Below the pieces are notes generated by a model. That model was not told where the DNA came from. It saw nothing but the letters and a program-made list of their open reading frames with translations, and searched no databases. From a virus, in the IMG/VR virus record IMGVR_UViG_3300007735_000730, positions 1-41,364 of that record: a DNA stretch of 41,364 nt. The stretch is one strand, 5' to 3'. A program made the translations under genes and the position numbers. Positions 23,058-32,005 of the stretch are shown one piece after another. The first letter of the stretch is position 1; the number at the start of each line of letters is the position of its first letter.

Positions 23058-24619
23058 TATCGTCCACCTTGACCCATTTGCCTATAACGCTGCACATCGT
23101 CAGCAGGTACAACATACGGTGAATATGGAACCCCAAACTTTGATGCGTAACGTCTCAGGACATCATCCTGCTCACGACGCATTTTATCGCCAAGGCTTTC
23201 TGTTTTCCTGCCCTGTGCATCAACTGGGCCGGGTTCGCGCCATGTCTTCGGAACACTTCCAAAGATACCGGTGCCACCGAATCCAAGCGTTGTTTCAGCC
23301 ATCTTGTTGTACTTATCTTCAATGGCTTTGATCTCTGCCTGCACTTGCGGCATGGCATAAACCTCGCGCATTTCTTTGGATAGCTTAAGAGGATCAAGCG
23401 GTTTCTCGCCAGCACCCGGCTTTGGCATGGCACGAGCCGCAGCAATCCCAAGTTCAAGAGGCAGCATTGCATCTTGCCTTCTCATCTCTTGAATCCTCAG
23501 ACTGATTGATTGTTCTTCTCTGGCCGCCTTTTGCGCCGCATCATAATCACCGCGGCGTATCGCATCTTGGTATTTCGCATGGGCCAACTGTGCCTGCAAT
23601 GAAGCTTGTTGCATCGCACGATTCTCTGCACCCATGGACTTCTTAACATCCTCACCGGCCTGCAAGCCACCGGACAAGCCAGCCAAGAAGTTACGGTCCT
23701 TGCTTCCCATCATAGCCAAAGCTATCTGGCGGTTAGCCGCTTTCTGAATGTCTTGTTGACTAGGCTGTTGACCATAAAACTTCTTTAATTGGTCCATGAT
23801 TGGAGAGATTTCGTCAGTGAATCTCCCTTGCTTTTCCTTGTAAATCTGTTCTGCTCGTCCGGCTGTTTCGTATGGCTCAGCAACTTGAGTTGGCTGAATA
23901 CCAAGCTTTTTACGTAGCATCTCACCTTGGCTAAGAATTGCTTCAATACCCATAGGAGCCTGAGCGGCAGGGGCTTGCTGCGGTGCAATAACTTGTTGCG
24001 GCGCAGTAACTTGCTGTCTTTGTTGGGGCTGTGCCGGCTGTGCAGCTGGTTGGGCGGGCTTAGGCGTAGCTTCTTTCACGCGTTGCTGGATCGTAGACTC
24101 AGGATAGCCCGCCGCACGTAATTCTGCTGCTGTAGCCATGACACGCTGGCCATTGATGATGGCAGGGACGCGGACCTCTTTCTCTTCCTCGACCACCGGA
24201 TCACCACCAAACTCCATACCAACACCACCACCAGGATAGAATGCAACAGGACCACCGCCGGCCATGCGCTGCTCAGGCATTAACCCAGCAAGTCCTGCTT
24301 GTGGCATTTCTTGTTGCGACGGAGCCATTTGCATAGGCTGCTGCTCTTGCGGAGCATTCATACCAGGCGGCATCATGGGCATACTTGGCGCCATGGACTC
24401 AGCCAGCTGAGCAATAACAGGCTTGTTAGGCTTCTGCGCTCTCTGGCTGTAACGCTTACGCATATCCTCCCGGCGAGCCATTTCTGCCGCGGCAAAGATC
24501 GCTAGCTTAGGGTCTTGTGCGTACTTAGGCAGCACCTGATCAGGTACTGCCTTAAACATCTCCATGGCCTCAAGGATATTGACATCCCCGCCAAGGCCGG
24601 TATTTGCTTGTGCTTGCAT
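23057..24619 (-). CDS. Internal virion protein, glutamine/proline-rich
   Basis: 520 residues. The N-terminus has VLPKYAQDPKLAIFAAAEMA and RREDMRKRY, a block conserved in internal virion proteins of many aquatic podoviruses. Next comes MAGGGPVAFYPGGGVGMEFG, a long Q/P/A-rich linker (near residues 180-240), a helical region (IALAMMGSKDRNFLAGLSGG), and a C-terminal part with VPKTWREPGPVDA. It sits between an ejection-type protein and the giant protein, so it is probably part of the ejectosome or internal core. No enzyme motif seen. Ends overlap the giant gene. Confidence 0.7.
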   Translation of the reverse strand: MQAQANTGLGGDVNILEAMEMFKAVPDQVLPKYAQDPKLAIFAAAEMARREDMRKRYSQRAQKPNKPVIAQLAESMAPSMPMMPPGMNAPQEQQPMQMAPSQQEMPQAGLAGLMPEQRMAGGGPVAFYPGGGVGMEFGGDPVVEEEKEVRVPAIINGQRVMATAAELRAAGYPESTIQQRVKEATPKPAQPAAQPAQPQQRQQVTAPQQVIAPQQAPAAQAPMGIEAILSQGEMLRKKLGIQPTQVAEPYETAGRAEQIYKEKQGRFTDEISPIMDQLKKFYGQQPSQQDIQKAANRQIALAMMGSKDRNFLAGLSGGLQAGEDVKKSMGAENRAMQQASLQAQLAHAKYQDAIRRGDYDAAQKAAREEQSISLRIQEMRRQDAMLPLELGIAAARAMPKPGAGEKPLDPLKLSKEMREVYAMPQVQAEIKAIEDKYNKMAETTLGFGGTGIFGSVPKTWREPGPVDAQGRKTESLGDKMRREQDDVLRRYASKFGVPYSPYVVPADDVQRYRQMGQGGR

Positions 24620-24622
24620 TTC

Positions 24623-25366
24623 TTAGCCCCCGTACAAGAGACGTGCTAATCCTAACCCTTGGGTTAGTGGATTACCAGAAGACTGATAAGCAGACTGTGT
24701 GGCATAACCTGGCAAGCCAAAGATGATGTTCCTGTAACGCTCTGCCTGCTGAGCCGGATAATCCCGCTGCTGCTGGAACTCTTGATACATGGCATCCAAA
24801 TCGCGCTGACGGCGTGCTTCATCCGTAAGCCCAAGCTGCTGCAAGGTCTGGGCTTTTTGCATTTGATTGGCTAAGTCTTGCTGATACAACTGGCCAGCCT
24901 TGTCATAGGCCGCAGCCGACCCCTGCATCTGAATGTTAGATAGCTGAGATCCAAGATTACGCATGAGATCTGATTCAACAATCGCCTGACGCGAGCCACC
25001 AAACGCACCGCGCTGGCCGGCTTGTGCTTTCAGGTTTTGCAACCCTGTAGTGTAATCACGCACCGCGGCAGCCTTGGCTACATCCGTAACGCCTTGCTGA
25101 TACGGATTCATGTAAGCCTGCATGACGCCCATCTTCTGGCCGCCAACGTCAATCTGACCAAGCAGACCCGGCGAAGAGGCAGCTTGCTGAGCAGCTTCAA
25201 CACCTTGCTGGTACAAAGGCGCCGTCTCAGCATATCGCTGCTGAGAGTAAGGCGTGTAGGGGGTATACGCAATCTGCTGCCCCATGCGGAACACATCAGA
25301 TATGTACGGGAGTTGGAACTCCGGGGGCATTTGCGTGACTGTTTGCGACGGGCCGCCCATACTCAT
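24623..25366 (-). CDS. Internal virion/DNA-ejection protein
   Basis: 247 residues rich in Q and A, largely helical: YSQQRYAETAPLYQQGVEAA, AYMNPYQQGVTDVAKAAAVR, GQRGAFGGSRQAIVESDLMR. The 'YMNPYQ..V.D ... AGAFGGSR' block is typical of a protein encoded next to internal virion genes in podoviruses, thought to be part of the ejected core. It starts within the T7 gp13-like gene (ATGA overlap), which fits joint assembly. Exact location in the virion is inferred. Confidence 0.7.
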   Translation of the reverse strand: MSMGGPSQTVTQMPPEFQLPYISDVFRMGQQIAYTPYTPYSQQRYAETAPLYQQGVEAAQQAASSPGLLGQIDVGGQKMGVMQAYMNPYQQGVTDVAKAAAVRDYTTGLQNLKAQAGQRGAFGGSRQAIVESDLMRNLGSQLSNIQMQGSAAAYDKAGQLYQQDLANQMQKAQTLQQLGLTDEARRQRDLDAMYQEFQQQRDYPAQQAERYRNIIFGLPGYATQSAYQSSGNPLTQGLGLARLLYGG

Positions 25367-25716
25367 TTGGACACCTCTTCCATCAAAGTTACTGTTTTCA
25401 ATCGTTGCGGGTATATCTTCTGCCAGCCCGGACGCCCTTGCAACATGATGGCATCACAGTCTGCTTGCTTGGCGAACAATCGTATGTACGTCACGATATG
25501 CTGAATCTCATCTAAATTGCCCCCTGCAAGCCACACATTACAAAGCCTTTTGCGTGGGTACTGCTTAATCTCTGTTACTAGCGCACATTCCTTACCGGGC
25601 CAAAACTGCGCCTGCCCTTGCTGTATTGCTTCTAACACATCCTCTAGGGAAAACAAATTGCCGGCTTGGTCCAAGGCCGCTTGGATCCATGCGCTGCAAC
25701 GCTCCCATTCATTCAT
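25363..25716 (-). CDS. T7 gp13-like head/ejection assembly protein
   Basis: 117 residues: ERCSAWIQAALDQAGNLFSL, EDVLEAIQQGQAQFWPGKEC, ALVTEIKQYPRKRLCNVWLA, then GGNLDEIQHIV and CDAIMLQGRPGWQKIYPQ. This is the pattern of T7 gp13 and related podovirus proteins, needed for head maturation or stable internal cores. The fold resembles N-acetyltransferases (GNAT) and it is sometimes labelled so; no acetyl-CoA loop is evident, so an enzymatic role is unlikely. Overlaps both neighbours (ATGA). Confidence 0.82.
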   Translation of the reverse strand: MNEWERCSAWIQAALDQAGNLFSLEDVLEAIQQGQAQFWPGKECALVTEIKQYPRKRLCNVWLAGGNLDEIQHIVTYIRLFAKQADCDAIMLQGRPGWQKIYPQRLKTVTLMEEVSK

Positions 25717-27047
25717 GCAGGCATAGCCTTATCTGTCTTGACTGCCGGAGGCTGCTTGCTTGTTCCATGCCTCGCCTTACGGATCTTCTTCATCATGTCG
25801 TAGAGCTTCTGCGCCCCAGCATTCGATGAGCCATTACCAAGATCGGATACCACATCAGCAGGTACAACAAACTCACCGCGGGCTAACCTGGCAGGCTGAG
25901 TCTTACCACCGCCATGGTCAATCTGTGCTGTGATGCTGTCAGACATTCCGTCGCCCGGACCTTCTAGGTATCTTCCGGCTGCTGCGTATACATCACCGCC
26001 TTCGTTATAACCAACAAAGATGTCATCTACAGAGCCGCCCGATGCGCCACCTTGAACAGGCGCAGAAGCATTCTGGCCATATACCGTATTTAACAGGCCC
26101 GACATGTCAGAAGCTTGATTAGATTGAGTTTTATAAACTATTGGTGCTTCAGCGTTATACGTTTTTTGGTACCAATCCTTATAGGCCTGATCTTGTGCTC
26201 CCCCGTAAGAACCGGATGATACAGGGCCAAAGTACGGCGAATCGTACATATCCATCGTACCTATACCCCCTTCATTTGCCTTTAGAAAGTCTTGATATTC
26301 AGAAGAGCTTCTAAAAGCTTGTATTGGGTCAGATGGTGAAGTTTTCGGCGTTGTTACTAATTTATTTCCGCTATTTACAGTGTCATTCCCTGACCCGCCT
26401 GTTAAAGTGCTATTACCACCAGAAACCGTGTCGTTACCACTTGCACCGGTTACCGTGCTTGCACCTTGGAAGGTTATGGGTGTAATTGTCATTGGCTTAT
26501 ACAAAGAAGCTAATCCTGCCTCATACCCTGCTCGCCCTTGTGCAATCTGCTCAGGCGTTGGACCATATCTTTTTGCCGCCTCTGTTGGATCAAACTGAAA
26601 TGGATTTGGGTTGAAGAACAGGGGCATACCCTTCATGGGCGTGTAAATGTTCTGGCCAGACGCGGACTTTTGTGGCGCTGGTTGAGGAGGGAACATGGGC
26701 GCAGTAAGCGCACGGTTATACACAGGAGCAGCTTTGTATTCGGGTTGTTTGACTGCTGGTGCCTGCTGACGGGTAAGTGCGGATGCTAATGCGCCCAGAC
26801 CCAAGGCAAGGCCGGCACCCATCCCGTTTGAGCCTTGCGTGCCAAGAAGAGCCCTTCCCAGCTGATTCCAGAAATTATTGGTACTTGAAGACCCTGTGCT
26901 TAAAGCATTACCCAGATCATCCACGCCGGAAACAGGACTCCAAGTCCAATCGTAATTGGAACCCGCCCCGCTGTAGATGTCGTTTTCCATATCGTCTGAG
27001 CCGCTAGACGAACTACCGCTTACACCATAAAGATCTTCTGCTGACAT
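25713..27047 (-). CDS. Virion protein with RTX-like repeats and conserved C-terminal domain
   Basis: 444 residues. Serine/glycine-rich N-terminus, a short hydrophobic alanine/glycine segment (GAGLALGLGALASALT), then proline-rich stretches. In the middle there are repeats TGASGNDTVSGG and TGGSGNDTVNSG that look like calcium-binding RTX nonapeptides. The C-terminal about 90 residues (AAAGRYLEGPGDGMSDSITA, ARLARGEFVVPADVVSDLGN, AGAQKLYDMMKKIRKARHG) form a domain conserved in internal virion proteins of many phages. Its location between the tail and the gp13-like genes suggests an internal or ejected virion part. Stop overlaps the gp13-like start. Confidence 0.72.
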   Translation of the reverse strand: MSAEDLYGVSGSSSSGSDDMENDIYSGAGSNYDWTWSPVSGVDDLGNALSTGSSSTNNFWNQLGRALLGTQGSNGMGAGLALGLGALASALTRQQAPAVKQPEYKAAPVYNRALTAPMFPPQPAPQKSASGQNIYTPMKGMPLFFNPNPFQFDPTEAAKRYGPTPEQIAQGRAGYEAGLASLYKPMTITPITFQGASTVTGASGNDTVSGGNSTLTGGSGNDTVNSGNKLVTTPKTSPSDPIQAFRSSSEYQDFLKANEGGIGTMDMYDSPYFGPVSSGSYGGAQDQAYKDWYQKTYNAEAPIVYKTQSNQASDMSGLLNTVYGQNASAPVQGGASGGSVDDIFVGYNEGGDVYAAAGRYLEGPGDGMSDSITAQIDHGGGKTQPARLARGEFVVPADVVSDLGNGSSNAGAQKLYDMMKKIRKARHGTSKQPPAVKTDKAMPA

Positions 27048-27072
27048 GGCTTACTCCGCTAAGTAGCCCATT

Positions 27073-28455
27073 TTATTGGGTTAAGTCATAGAAGGAAATG
27101 GACCCGACACCATCTCCTTTAGTTGCACCAGATACAGTCCTTACACCTAGCGTATAAGTATCACTTGTGCCTGAGATGGTTGCACCAAGTTGTAAGTCCC
27201 AGTTATAGCCCGTAGCCGTGGAGGTATTAACCGTACCGCCACTGCCTGTTGATGTGACGTAATCAGTTTGAACAATGGTCCCACCGCTCATCGCTGTAGC
27301 GGCAACATCATAATCAACATTGGAATCAGACGGCACAGTCGCCGCCCAAGTTGCTCCAGTAAGCGTGGTGTTTTTTATTAACGCCACTTCATAGTTCTGG
27401 CTGGTTAGTGGCAGAAACTGTGTACGGTTGGGTAACACCACTGCCCCAGTGCGTCCTGAAGCAAGACGGATGGACACAATAGGATAAAACGCTGCTGTAT
27501 CAATATTAGTAAACGATGTGGTGCGCCTTGCTACATGATCAATAGAGGTCTGTTCAAACCCACCCTCAGAAACAACCGAGCAGCAAATAGACTTCATGCT
27601 GGCCGCAACGGCTGATGTAGCCGTGCTGATCTCATACCTAACCGGCAAAATGGCCGTGGTCATATAAACATTGGAGATGTCGTTTGCATTGTTAAATGTA
27701 TGGCAAACGATGTACTGGCCATTAATAATGAACCCACACCGAATTGACCCAACACCGAGCCACTCAAAATCCATCCAGAGAATCTGCGCCTTACTTGGGT
27801 CAAGCGTAAACCCCGAAGGCCCAGAACCATCTAACTTGTCACCATTCCAATTAGCTTGGTTTACGGTCCTTGCATCAGATGCCGTACCTGTAACGTAAGA
27901 CCGTAATACAAATGAATAGGTTCCATCCACTCGTTGGAAGAACACGCCGTTTTGGTCGTTGTAGTAACCAACCCGCTGCGTTAGATTTAAGCTCTGGCTA
28001 CTATTCATCACAAAGGTTGCAAGCACCAGCAAGCCTTTTCCTGGCTGGTACGGGAAGGACCGATAAGACTGACGGGTAACCGAACCTACACCAGCACCTG
28101 TAACTTCCATCTTGACAGCCGCTTCATTGGGCAGGAAAGAGGTTGTCCCTGTACCCGTGGTTGATACATCAAACTGGTTGTCAGCAGCGTATCTATTCTG
28201 GCTATCAAAAAGGGTATAAGGTTGGCTTACCCGTTGGCGACCAAACGCATCAAAGTATGTCCCTGGGAAGGTGACTGGTAATGTGTTATCGGTTGCCATA
28301 AGCAGTGATAAATAGTTGTTTAAACGGTTAAAGTACAGACGAAGGACGTTGTTTAACTGCTCCTGATACTGCGGATTCCATTGTTGAGGCGCGTAAGGAA
28401 GATTTGGCGCCGCAATCTTGGTAAGCTGATAATCAGACGTAACAACATAAGTCAT
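27073..28455 (-). CDS. Virion structural protein, beta-rich
   Basis: 460 residues. The N-terminus has APQQWNPQYQEQLNNVLRLY and FNRLNNYLSLL, then a domain with FGRQRVSQPYTLFDSQNRYA, NQFDVSTTGTGTTSFLPNEA, and RQSYRSFPYQPGKGLLVLAT. The last part is a beta sandwich-like region (TVPSDSNVDYDV, SISFYDL). Proteins with this 'F.....R...P.TLFDS....' block occur beside the tail genes of many podoviruses and may form a decoration or receptor-binding part. The function is inferred from position. Starts at ATGA with the upstream stop. Confidence 0.7.
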   Translation of the reverse strand: MTYVVTSDYQLTKIAAPNLPYAPQQWNPQYQEQLNNVLRLYFNRLNNYLSLLMATDNTLPVTFPGTYFDAFGRQRVSQPYTLFDSQNRYAADNQFDVSTTGTGTTSFLPNEAAVKMEVTGAGVGSVTRQSYRSFPYQPGKGLLVLATFVMNSSQSLNLTQRVGYYNDQNGVFFQRVDGTYSFVLRSYVTGTASDARTVNQANWNGDKLDGSGPSGFTLDPSKAQILWMDFEWLGVGSIRCGFIINGQYIVCHTFNNANDISNVYMTTAILPVRYEISTATSAVAASMKSICCSVVSEGGFEQTSIDHVARRTTSFTNIDTAAFYPIVSIRLASGRTGAVVLPNRTQFLPLTSQNYEVALIKNTTLTGATWAATVPSDSNVDYDVAATAMSGGTIVQTDYVTSTGSGGTVNTSTATGYNWDLQLGATISGTSDTYTLGVRTVSGATKGDGVGSISFYDLTQ

Positions 28456-30599
28456 GCACCACTCCCTGTGGCTCGGCCATCCGGCCTAATGTCGAGTCGC
28501 GGTGCTCCAAGTTGCCATGCACTACCAAGGTCGGTTGACTCAACTTTGAGAATCAATTGACGCCCCCTCACCCTTGTGTAGACCTGGCCAGTGAACTGTT
28601 CAATTGTGGTTGTTGATGTCCTTGTTACCGCGGCAGAGCTTGAACCACCAAGAGACTGAGGGTTGTTGTAGCCTGACCCAGAGTTCATCATGGGTATGAG
28701 CGTCATAGTTACGCTTGGATTTGGGTTGGTATTGCTAGTGCCGCTAAATGTAATATCGGGCAAGACACGCCAAACAAACCCAATATTATGGCCATCCTGA
28801 ATATCAAACTCGGCTGACTCGATATAAGCATTGATAGCCTGTGGGATGCCGCTTACGTTGTCATCATTTCCTGTTTCATGGTTTACAAGGTTGTTGCTAT
28901 AAGTTGCGGCCACAGGAAACTCACGCAAACCAGCATCTATCCACGCAGTTCTGGCCATGGTCCCGTAATACCAGATTCTTTCGAGATAGTTGTAGACTAC
29001 GTAACGGTCTATTGAGCTACTGCTTGACGAAGCGTAAAACCACCAGACCTCATTAAAACCTTCATTAGTTCCTGAGAAGTACTGAAGATATTGAGTTGAG
29101 TTTATATCTTGATAAATGTACTTACGCAGATCGCATTGCAAGGTTTGGACCCGTCCGTCATACATGTAAAACTTATCAACGCCCATCCAAAAAGCTATGC
29201 CTGTCGCAACCGATGCGGCGTTTGGACTAACGATTGAGATGTTGTCTGATAGTAGTTGCGCTCCCCATATCAACGGCGCTCCAAGGTATTGCAACGAATA
29301 TAGTGCAGTATCTGTCCAAACAAGAATCTCTTGCCTGGTCTGTGCGGCGGCTATGATCTTAGACCCATGAGAAAGCCTCAAAGAGCCAGCTTGGTTTGCT
29401 GCGGTAGGTGCCCAATCTGTCAACGACTCCTGATCTGCCCAACGTATGAGCATGGGATCTTGATCTGTATTGCCAACATCGTTTGTTCCAAGGCAAAACA
29501 CAAATCGGTAAACATCTGATACAAATACTAAATTTTGTATTACCGGAGGATCCGTTGCCCCTGGAAGCGTTGTTATATTGACGCCTCTCGAAGAAAGACC
29601 TCCTGTTGCGTCCCAGTAATACACACCGCCACCGCGTGGGCCAAATACAAGATCTTCGCCAAAGTTCATGGCCGACCACAATCTCAATGCGTCTGGAACA
29701 AAAACACCAACGCCGCCCCAGCTACCGTCGCCCCAATTACCTGCCCCCCATCCAACTTGAGCAACCTGTTCGGCTGGTCCAATCGTTATTTCATAAGCCG
29801 CACGAACCGAAGACCCCCCACCTGACGTAGTGCTTGACGCAGCAGATGATGCTGTGATTGTGAACGCATTTGCCGTCGTAACGGTCATTGAATAATTGCC
29901 ATTCAGGTCCAGGCCGGCGACAGTTGTTGCTCCTGAAAAGGTCACATAATCGCCTGTCTGGCCGCCATGTGCGGTGGCCGTAACGGTTACTACGGATGAG
30001 CCGCTTGTTGTTGCAAAAGGGTTTGCGCCAAGCAGCACCGCACTAATATAGTAATCAGCAGTAACTGTCCCGCCGCCCGTTGCTGAACTGGAGGCATTGG
30101 TCGTTACGGTTATTACATAGGTATTAGCATCCGTGATTGATGTAATAGCATGTCTAGTATTAATCTCTGTTGCTGGTATACCGCCTACCGCAACAGCATT
30201 GCTGAAATAAACAAGATCCCCAGCTGCGGCACCATGAGCAGTGTCACTGACCGAGATAGTGTTTGCGCCACTCGTTGTTGTGAATGGGTTGGTTAAGGTA
30301 GCCGTATACTCATAGGTACGAAGAGGCGTGATGTCGTTATAAGCACCACCGCTTTCAATGTAATACTTGGCACTAGTGCCGCAACCCATCAGATTGTTAG
30401 CAGTAAGCGTTACCCAGTTCCATAATGAGCGGCATGTACCAAGGAACGTATTGGACGAAATCCTAGCCCAGCCGCCTATCTTCTCAGGAGTGCCCTGGCG
30501 AAAACGTACCTTGTCTGATACAAACCAACCGTTCTCGTTTGTATATCGAGTATTTTCACGGTTCACGCCGGGTCGGTTAAGGATCTTGGTAAGCGGCAT
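28452..30599 (-). CDS. Tail structural/DNA-stabilisation protein
   Basis: 715 residues beginning MPLTKILNRPGVNRENTRYT with VSDKVRFRQGTPEKIGGW, a signature of a large tail protein of aquatic podoviruses that likely corresponds in position and role to P22 gp10-like packaged-DNA stabilisation or tail-hub proteins. Two tandem beta repeats follow (near residues 100-180 and 190-265): NPFTTTSGANTISVSDTAHG and NPFATTSGSSVVTVTATAHG. The C-terminal two thirds resemble a beta propeller-like hub (GNWGDGSWGG, YLQYFSGTNEGFNEVWWFYA). A GAGG site precedes the ATG. The family is clear as a structural type, the exact tail position is inferred. Confidence 0.75.
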   Translation of the reverse strand: MPLTKILNRPGVNRENTRYTNENGWFVSDKVRFRQGTPEKIGGWARISSNTFLGTCRSLWNWVTLTANNLMGCGTSAKYYIESGGAYNDITPLRTYEYTATLTNPFTTTSGANTISVSDTAHGAAAGDLVYFSNAVAVGGIPATEINTRHAITSITDANTYVITVTTNASSSATGGGTVTADYYISAVLLGANPFATTSGSSVVTVTATAHGGQTGDYVTFSGATTVAGLDLNGNYSMTVTTANAFTITASSAASSTTSGGGSSVRAAYEITIGPAEQVAQVGWGAGNWGDGSWGGVGVFVPDALRLWSAMNFGEDLVFGPRGGGVYYWDATGGLSSRGVNITTLPGATDPPVIQNLVFVSDVYRFVFCLGTNDVGNTDQDPMLIRWADQESLTDWAPTAANQAGSLRLSHGSKIIAAAQTRQEILVWTDTALYSLQYLGAPLIWGAQLLSDNISIVSPNAASVATGIAFWMGVDKFYMYDGRVQTLQCDLRKYIYQDINSTQYLQYFSGTNEGFNEVWWFYASSSSSSIDRYVVYNYLERIWYYGTMARTAWIDAGLREFPVAATYSNNLVNHETGNDDNVSGIPQAINAYIESAEFDIQDGHNIGFVWRVLPDITFSGTSNTNPNPSVTMTLIPMMNSGSGYNNPQSLGGSSSAAVTRTSTTTIEQFTGQVYTRVRGRQLILKVESTDLGSAWQLGAPRLDIRPDGRATGSGA

Positions 30600-30602
30600 T
30601 AC

Positions 30603-31085
30603 TCACCTCATTAAGGCAGCTTCAGCAGCGCGACGGCGCGTGAGGCCAGGAAGGATTCGACCCGCGGCTTTATTCCACAGCATACATTGGTCGGCTGCAC
30701 CATCCCAATCCCCCGCATTAATACGTTTCTTAAACGTGGAAATCTGATAATTCCTTGGGCCTAGATTGTAAACCCAGCTAATCACTGCGGCAATGCGCCT
30801 TGGTAGCGCGGTTTGGATGGTAGGGGACTGTTTAATCAGCTCTCGCCAAAAATACTCCACATGATGGTCTAGCGCATCCTCGCACTGCTGCATCGTCCAA
30901 ATTGTGCCGGGATTAATGTCAGGGCCGGTGGCTCCCCAACCGATTGTCCAAGGATGCCCACGGGTTCCGGGGTCGGGGTAGGCTTGAACTCGTCCGTCAG
31001 GCAAACGCTTTGCTAGCCCTTCAAAAGGCTTGATCAATACATCCTTGCAAAGCTTCTTGGCTTCATTCACCGGATTTCTCAGCAA
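30603..31085 (-). CDS. Endolysin, GH24 (RrrD/R21-like) lysozyme
   Basis: 160 residues. E22 in IKPFEGLAK, D38 in AYPDPGTRG and T47 in PWTIGWGATG give E-15-D-8-T: the D-8-T spacing with PGTxGxPW is that of the R21/RrrD branch, and the E-D distance is enlarged by a small insertion (KRLPDGR). The C-terminus has ISWVYNLGPRNYQISTF and RILPGLTRRRAAE, typical for the family. N-terminal residues show no strong signal-anchor helix. It differs in subtype from the lysozyme at 5961-6434. Overlaps the upstream 60-residue membrane gene by 23 bases. Confidence 0.9.
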   Translation of the reverse strand: MLRNPVNEAKKLCKDVLIKPFEGLAKRLPDGRVQAYPDPGTRGHPWTIGWGATGPDINPGTIWTMQQCEDALDHHVEYFWRELIKQSPTIQTALPRRIAAVISWVYNLGPRNYQISTFKKRINAGDWDGAADQCMLWNKAAGRILPGLTRRRAAEAALMR

Positions 31086-31245
31086 TCAGTCGGTTAACGT
31101 GTTCCCACAGCGCATGAATCTGCCTATCATGATCCTTCTCTAAATAATCAAGTCGTGTCTTAATGGTCACGGCATAGACAGCCACGCCAACAAGCGCAAC
31201 CCCCAAGAACCAAACTCTCGCAAGCGAGTCGATTAAGGCTTCCAT
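31063..31245 (-). CDS. Small membrane protein of lysis cassette 2
   Basis: 60 residues: one hydrophobic helix (VWFLGVALVGVAVYAVTI) followed by a charged coiled coil (TRLDYLEKDHDRQIHALWEH). Lies between holin and lysozyme and overlaps the latter. The topology is like the 77-residue protein of cassette 1, though the order differs. It could be an antiholin or a small spanin-like partner. No sequence family is assigned. Confidence 0.65.
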   Translation of the reverse strand: MEALIDSLARVWFLGVALVGVAVYAVTIKTRLDYLEKDHDRQIHALWEHVNRLIAEKSGE

Positions 31246-31247
31246 GA

Positions 31248-31736
31248 TTAAGCACTTTTGTTGTACTTCTCTATAGACCGTCCTACAAACCAGAACGTTA
31301 ACATCATGTTTAGCATGGCGAAGTCATCCTCGTCATAGCTCTTAGTTAGAACTTCAGCCCAGTTAGCGTTGGTCTGGAAGGCAATCGTCAGGCCAGCAGC
31401 TTTGACAGCAACGTATACGCCAAATGCAATCCAAGTAAGACCGGGGCGGGTAACAGCAGTGATAAAGCTAGCGAACCAGCCAGCCTCTTTTGCGGTCTGG
31501 GCCTGTTCTTTAAATGCCTCTTTAATCGTGTCCATCTGCTGGATAGAGTAGTCAACATACTTCTCCTCCATCTTGAACTCGCCCCGCATCTTCTCCAGAT
31601 CGGTCTGGAGCTGGAACATGGATAGCTCGTGCTGGCGCTCGTTCTTTTTATCTAAGAACTTGAGGACTTCAGGGGCAAGGCGGAAGATGCCGCCAAAGAT
31701 GGAGCCGAGCAAACCACCGCCAAGTAGCTCAAACAT
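31248..31736 (-). CDS. Holin, 3-TM gene-transfer-agent/phage type, copy 2
   Basis: 162 residues with the same plan as the holin at 5489-5971: an N-terminal glycine-rich hydrophobic segment (LLGGGLLGSIFGGIFRLAPE), a charged helical region (NERQHELSMFQLQTDLEKMR), a central membrane helix after a conserved RP (TRPGLTWIAFGVYVAVKAAG), and a final hydrophobic helix (LNMMLTFWFVGRSIEKY). Sequence identity between the two is low, so they are old relatives rather than a recent duplication. It would permeabilise the inner membrane for the lysozyme encoded two genes on. Confidence 0.8.
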   Translation of the reverse strand: MFELLGGGLLGSIFGGIFRLAPEVLKFLDKKNERQHELSMFQLQTDLEKMRGEFKMEEKYVDYSIQQMDTIKEAFKEQAQTAKEAGWFASFITAVTRPGLTWIAFGVYVAVKAAGLTIAFQTNANWAEVLTKSYDEDDFAMLNMMLTFWFVGRSIEKYNKSA

Positions 31737-32005
31737 TACTTCCTCCCCATCTTTTCACGTTCTTCAAGCAGCCTGACTTTGACTTGAAGTTCGTTGATGT
31801 GTTGCATCAGTTGCTCTTTCTGCAAAGCACGCCTCTCGGCTGATATAGGCGAATCAGTCGGCACACCCTCTTTGGTAATGAGGGCAGGCATAGCACCTTC
31901 AATCTTGGTAAGCCGCGTGGAGAAGTCAGCTACTTGTTGTAACAACCACGCTAATGATGCAACGATGACAGGGATGACCGCCTTAAGGACATCGCTCCAA
32001 TTCAT
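31736..32005 (-). CDS. Conserved 89-residue lysis-cassette membrane protein, copy 2
   Basis: Reads MNWSDVLKAVIPVIVASLAW and ends EEREKMGRK; about 82 of 89 residues equal those of the protein at 5223-5492. Changes include G23Q, S38A, KRAM to RRAL and the C-terminal few residues. At DNA level the copies differ at many third positions (for example tcggacgttcta versus agcgatgtcctt). One membrane helix and a coiled coil. Position directly before the holin is the same in both cassettes. The start overlaps the stop of the DUF1566-like gene (ATGA). Confidence 0.8.
   Translation of the reverse strand: MNWSDVLKAVIPVIVASLAWLLQQVADFSTRLTKIEGAMPALITKEGVPTDSPISAERRALQKEQLMQHINELQVKVRLLEEREKMGRK

Noticed and set aside
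25363-25716. Acetyltransferase (GNAT) enzyme
   Set aside because: Overall pattern fits T7 gp13-like structural proteins, and no clear acetyl-CoA binding loop is visible.
5223-32005. Recent duplication of the whole lysis cassette
   Set aside because: DNA of the conserved gene differs at many silent sites and the holins and lysozymes are only distantly alike.
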